DNA of 64,000 bases from Pleurotus djamor (Eukaryota; Basidiomycota; Agaricomycetes; Agaricales; Pleurotaceae), in NCBI GenBank assembly GCA_029747585.1, contig JAPEVF010000212.1, positions 1 to 64,000 on the forward strand, written 5' to 3'. Of the stretch, positions 61,581 through 64,000 are shown one piece after another. Every line of letters begins with the position of its first letter. Position 1 is the stretch's first letter. Position numbers and translations under genes: made by a program. The notes beneath the pieces were generated by a model. That model was not told the DNA's origin. It worked only from the letters and a program-made list of their open reading frames with translations, and did no database searches.

Positions 61581-62150
61581 ATGTCTTACAACCAAGGTCA
61601 CATCAGTACGTCTGCCATTACTTATACCAATGGCCTTGCCTCTGACGTCGAACTTAGCTACTGGAAACGGCGCATCGTTTGGGAGAGGGCGAGCTGGAGA
61701 TGCTCGTAATTCTTACAACACTCACAGGTCTGCTCAGCCAATCACGGGAATTCGCACACCCATTGACCTCCCTATCCATCGACAAGTAATAACACGTATG
61801 GAGGTGATAAATTCACCGGCCATATTTCTGGTGGAAACGTAGGTGGACGCAACAACAACAACACTATCCACAATAACAAAGCCGGTCCTCCCCGCGAAGA
61901 TGACAGTGAGTCAATCCTCGGACACAATCTGTGGCTTCAAGGTGATCCACATCTAACATCTTGTAAACGCATTGCAGCGGAGGCGATGGAAAAAGAGCTG
62001 GAACGCCTTAAGGCACTTCTGGCTCAGAAAAAGGCCCGTGCCGCTGAGAAGTCTAAGAAGGCGAAATTGGCACAGGACCTTGCCGCCATGCGCAAAGAGC
62101 TCGAAGTTTTCGAAGATGCAGAGGAGGATCTTCCACAGTATCAATCCTAG
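61581..62150 (+). CDS. Small GDxFxG-motif protein, long form, copy 3
   Basis: Four exons (61581-61605, 61658-61727, 61787-61905, 61978-62150) give 128 aa. Exons 1 and 2 have exactly the same lengths as in copy 1 (25 and 70 nt), and exon 3 is three nt longer. The first unit reads TGNGASFGRGRAGDARNSYN, the core GGDKFTGHISGGNVGGRNN, then an acidic linker and the coiled coil EAMEKELERLKALLAQKKA. Substitutions relative to copy 1 are mostly conservative, which suggests the protein is under selection. It lies in the duplicated block that starts with the PRP2 remnant. Confidence 0.75.
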
Positions 62151-62374
62151 TGCGACTGGTTGGTTATCATGTCCATGTCCTCCAGAATTTTACGTTGCAC
62201 CCACGAGAGACCTCAGCACGCGCACCAAAGATAAGATGAGACATGGAAAATCGACGCTCAAATGAACGTTTTGAAGCACCTTTCCATCCCACTTCCAGCT
62301 AGCTTATCAACGTACGAGCGTCTGAACCTCGTCGAAACTCTCAGAATAGCTGGTCATCCCCTTCTATCTCCTCC

Positions 62375-62568
62375 GTTCCCAGACCCACCTCGTCAGCAGA
62401 TCTCTGCGGGCGTCTCCTTGAAGCCTCAAGGCCTCACCTACTGCCTCAACTAAACAGCGAGGGAGGCACGAAACCTTATCAGCTACTTCAGCGCTCCATC
62501 GTGCTTCACAAGACTTGGATGTCGGGTTCAAGGCGGACACGAGGCTTCGCAACTGGCGCCGTAGGCAC
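62375..62568. repeat. Upstream block of copy 4, inverted copy at 50461-50640
   Basis: Partner of the block upstream of copy 0. The two are in opposite orientation but at matching distance from their genes, so promoter and gene were probably copied together. Confidence 0.75.
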
Positions 62569-62680
62569 CGTCTCCTTCTATTCATCTCGTAAAGAGGACA
62601 TACGGAGCAACCCAGTCTGTGTCAGTCAGGCGCTTGAAGAGAAGCATCTCAATGTCGTGACTACCTCACCAAGCCCAACG

Positions 62681-62687
62681 TATATAA
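62681..62687 (+). promoter_or_regulatory. TATA box of motif gene copy 4
   Basis: tatataa 49 bp upstream of the start codon at 62730. Confidence 0.6.
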
Positions 62688-62729
62688 GGCATTCCCTAGG
62701 GTGCTATGACTTGGTCTTAATCCACAATC

Positions 62730-63192
62730 ATGAAAGAAGCGAATAGTAAGCACTCCTGGCACTTTCATACGTTGAACTGAATAACTCAATGTGGGTAGAA
62801 GCCAACGCTCGAAAGGTCCCAGTCGTTCACAGGTGCGTGGAACGAGTGATTCCACGCTGAATGAAGCTCATACGATACAATGTAGCGGGACTCGCTACGA
62901 TGGGGATACCTTCAGAGGCACTATAAATGGAGGGAATAATGGCGGACGGCATAACACTTACAACGACTATACTTCAAAGAGTGACGAAGATGAAGAGCGC
63001 CGTAAGTTTGCACACTCTACCAGCTCCGTTGATTTTGATTTTCGTTTCCAAAATTAAGTCAAGGTGCTGGAGGCCCGGCGAGACCAACTTCTGGCTGATA
63101 AAAGGGCCAAGGAGCAAAAGTCTAGGGAGGACCAACTCAAGGCAGAGATTGCTGCCCTTGAGATGGATGAAACGGAAGAAGCCCAGACATGA
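62730..63192 (+). CDS. Small GDxFxG-motif protein, short form, copy 4
   Basis: Four exons (62730-62745, 62799-62832, 62886-63001, 63059-63192) give 99 aa. Exon 3 is 116 nt, as in copies 1 and 2. The leader is short and basic (MKEANKANARKVPVVHSG). The core is DGDTFRGTINGGNNGGRHN with an acidic DEDEE stretch, then a coiled coil (KVLEARRDQLLADKRAKEQ) and an acidic end. Copy 2 is its nearest paralogue. Together copies 3 and 4 mirror copies 1 and 2. Confidence 0.72.
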
Positions 63193-64000
63193 GAGTGGAA
63201 AAAGTGGTCTTACGCGCCTTAGTACTCCTTAGTGGTCGATGCAGGCTTCACGTCTTTGAATTGAAGAAACTAACGTGCAGCTATATTGGCGCGCTCGCGA
63301 CGATGGTCGGACCGCAGGAAGAGAGGAATCTTTGCCTATATCAAAGGGATGCAGTAGGTGTTTGGTCCAGATTGCTCACAACGCTCTCCTGGTGATCACT
63401 CCCGACTCCAAGGCGTTGTCGTTGTTCCAGAGCGTAAGATGGGGCTCGTTGAAGACCGAAGATACACTAGCCTTCATTTTCTTGACTCTGATGTGCTTGA
63501 GAGCCATTGAATATGAGCTCAATAATACGTACCCAAAGCTGATCAGAGAAACGTACTCGAGAGGGATAAACGATAAGTGGAATTGCGTGGATTGGCAAGA
63601 TTTCAACTCGCCGATATCTTGGCAGCAGCTCACCATAAAACACGGAAGGCCGAGGGAAGAAGGGACATGATGCATGACAAGCGAGTTGCAAGCTGCATAG
63701 TAGGAAGTAACTTCTTGTAAGGAGTCGATCGGCACGCGGCGTCTGCATTGACTTATTAATATTTGGAGCGGGCGTTCAACGGGCGTTTATACTCAATGAT
63801 TCTACGTTGTACAGTGACGGCAAAAAATAATGCACACNCCCCCGATTTGGCAACGGGGCGCTTAGCTATTCGTTCTCCTCCCCGTTGCCTCAATCCACAC
63901 CTCTTCTGCTTAAACGCAATGCTTATCCATCTCCAGTTGATCATGCCAGACTTCGGTAGGTCCTACAAAGGTTTTGATAGTTCCGCTACTTCAGCAATTA
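63193..64000. other. End of window, no firm gene
   Basis: A 131-aa plus-strand open frame at 63275-63670 has a fairly protein-like end (YELNNTYPKLIRETYSRG) but no recognisable domain, and I could not place it in a gene. An N precedes a C-run at 63838. Confidence 0.35.

Larger units (their letters stand above)
62151..62729. other. Intergenic, 0.6 kb: promoter of copy 4
   Basis: Contains the conserved upstream block 62375-62568 and the TATA box at 62681. No gene seen. Confidence 0.5.

Overview
This window is nuclear chromosomal DNA of a filamentous basidiomycete, most likely an Agaricomycete. The evidence is short (about 45-65 nt) GT-AG introns throughout nearly all genes, closely packed genes on both strands, and protein families typical of mushroom-forming fungi: a DUF6534 membrane protein, a DUF6589 protein, an F-box/LRR-type protein, an HNH_2 nuclease and a nuclease-kinase Crinkler-like protein. 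Scattered single Ns, mostly beside homopolymers, indicate a draft assembly. All gene models were spliced by eye. I accepted a model when exon lengths summed to a multiple of three and the family motif read across the junctions.

Layout. 0.5-4.7 kb: a Crinkler-like restriction-nuclease/kinase fusion and an F-box protein. 6.3-15.6 kb: a Ser/Pro-rich protein, an unrecognised multi-exon gene, proline dehydrogenase (PUT1) and BCP1. 16.3-24.3 kb: a 19-exon DUF6534 seven-helix protein, a short-chain dehydrogenase, a cytochrome P450 with no visible N-terminus and a four-helix MARVEL-like protein. 24.5-33.5 kb: a disordered nuclear-looking protein, a Zn2Cys6 transcription factor, a TVP38/TMEM41-type protein and USB1, both cut off at the same N cluster, and the urease GTPase UreG. 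34.6-39.8 kb: a RecQ-like helicase and a DUF6589 protein, convergent and 31 bp apart. 40.9-49.7 kb: a seven-helix membrane protein and a divergent pair of V8-like serine proteases, each fused to a long C-terminal region of hydrophobic repeats. 49.9-55 kb: an outlying member of a new small-protein family, an HNH nuclease and a small hypothetical gene beside an inverted repeat. 55.1-63.2 kb: the spliceosomal helicase PRP2, then four genes of the small-protein family created partly by a segmental duplication that also copied the end of PRP2.

The strongest candidate for something undescribed is the five-copy family of small proteins (81-128 aa) built around a Gly/Asn-rich motif GDxFxGxIxGGNxGGRxN. 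Four of the five copies follow it with a C-terminal coiled coil. All five have TATA boxes and a conserved exon layout, and the motif resembles amyloid-signalling or RHIM-like motifs. The V8-like proteases are a second candidate: each hydrophobic repeat begins at a conserved Glu-Gly or Glu-Asp-Gly, so a Glu-specific protease could in principle release them. The helicase/DUF6589 pair is a third, as a possible mobile or genome-maintenance module.

Housekeeping genes (PUT1, BCP1, ureG, USB1, PRP2) are interleaved with this accessory material. No operon-like co-regulation is implied except for the divergent and convergent pairs noted.
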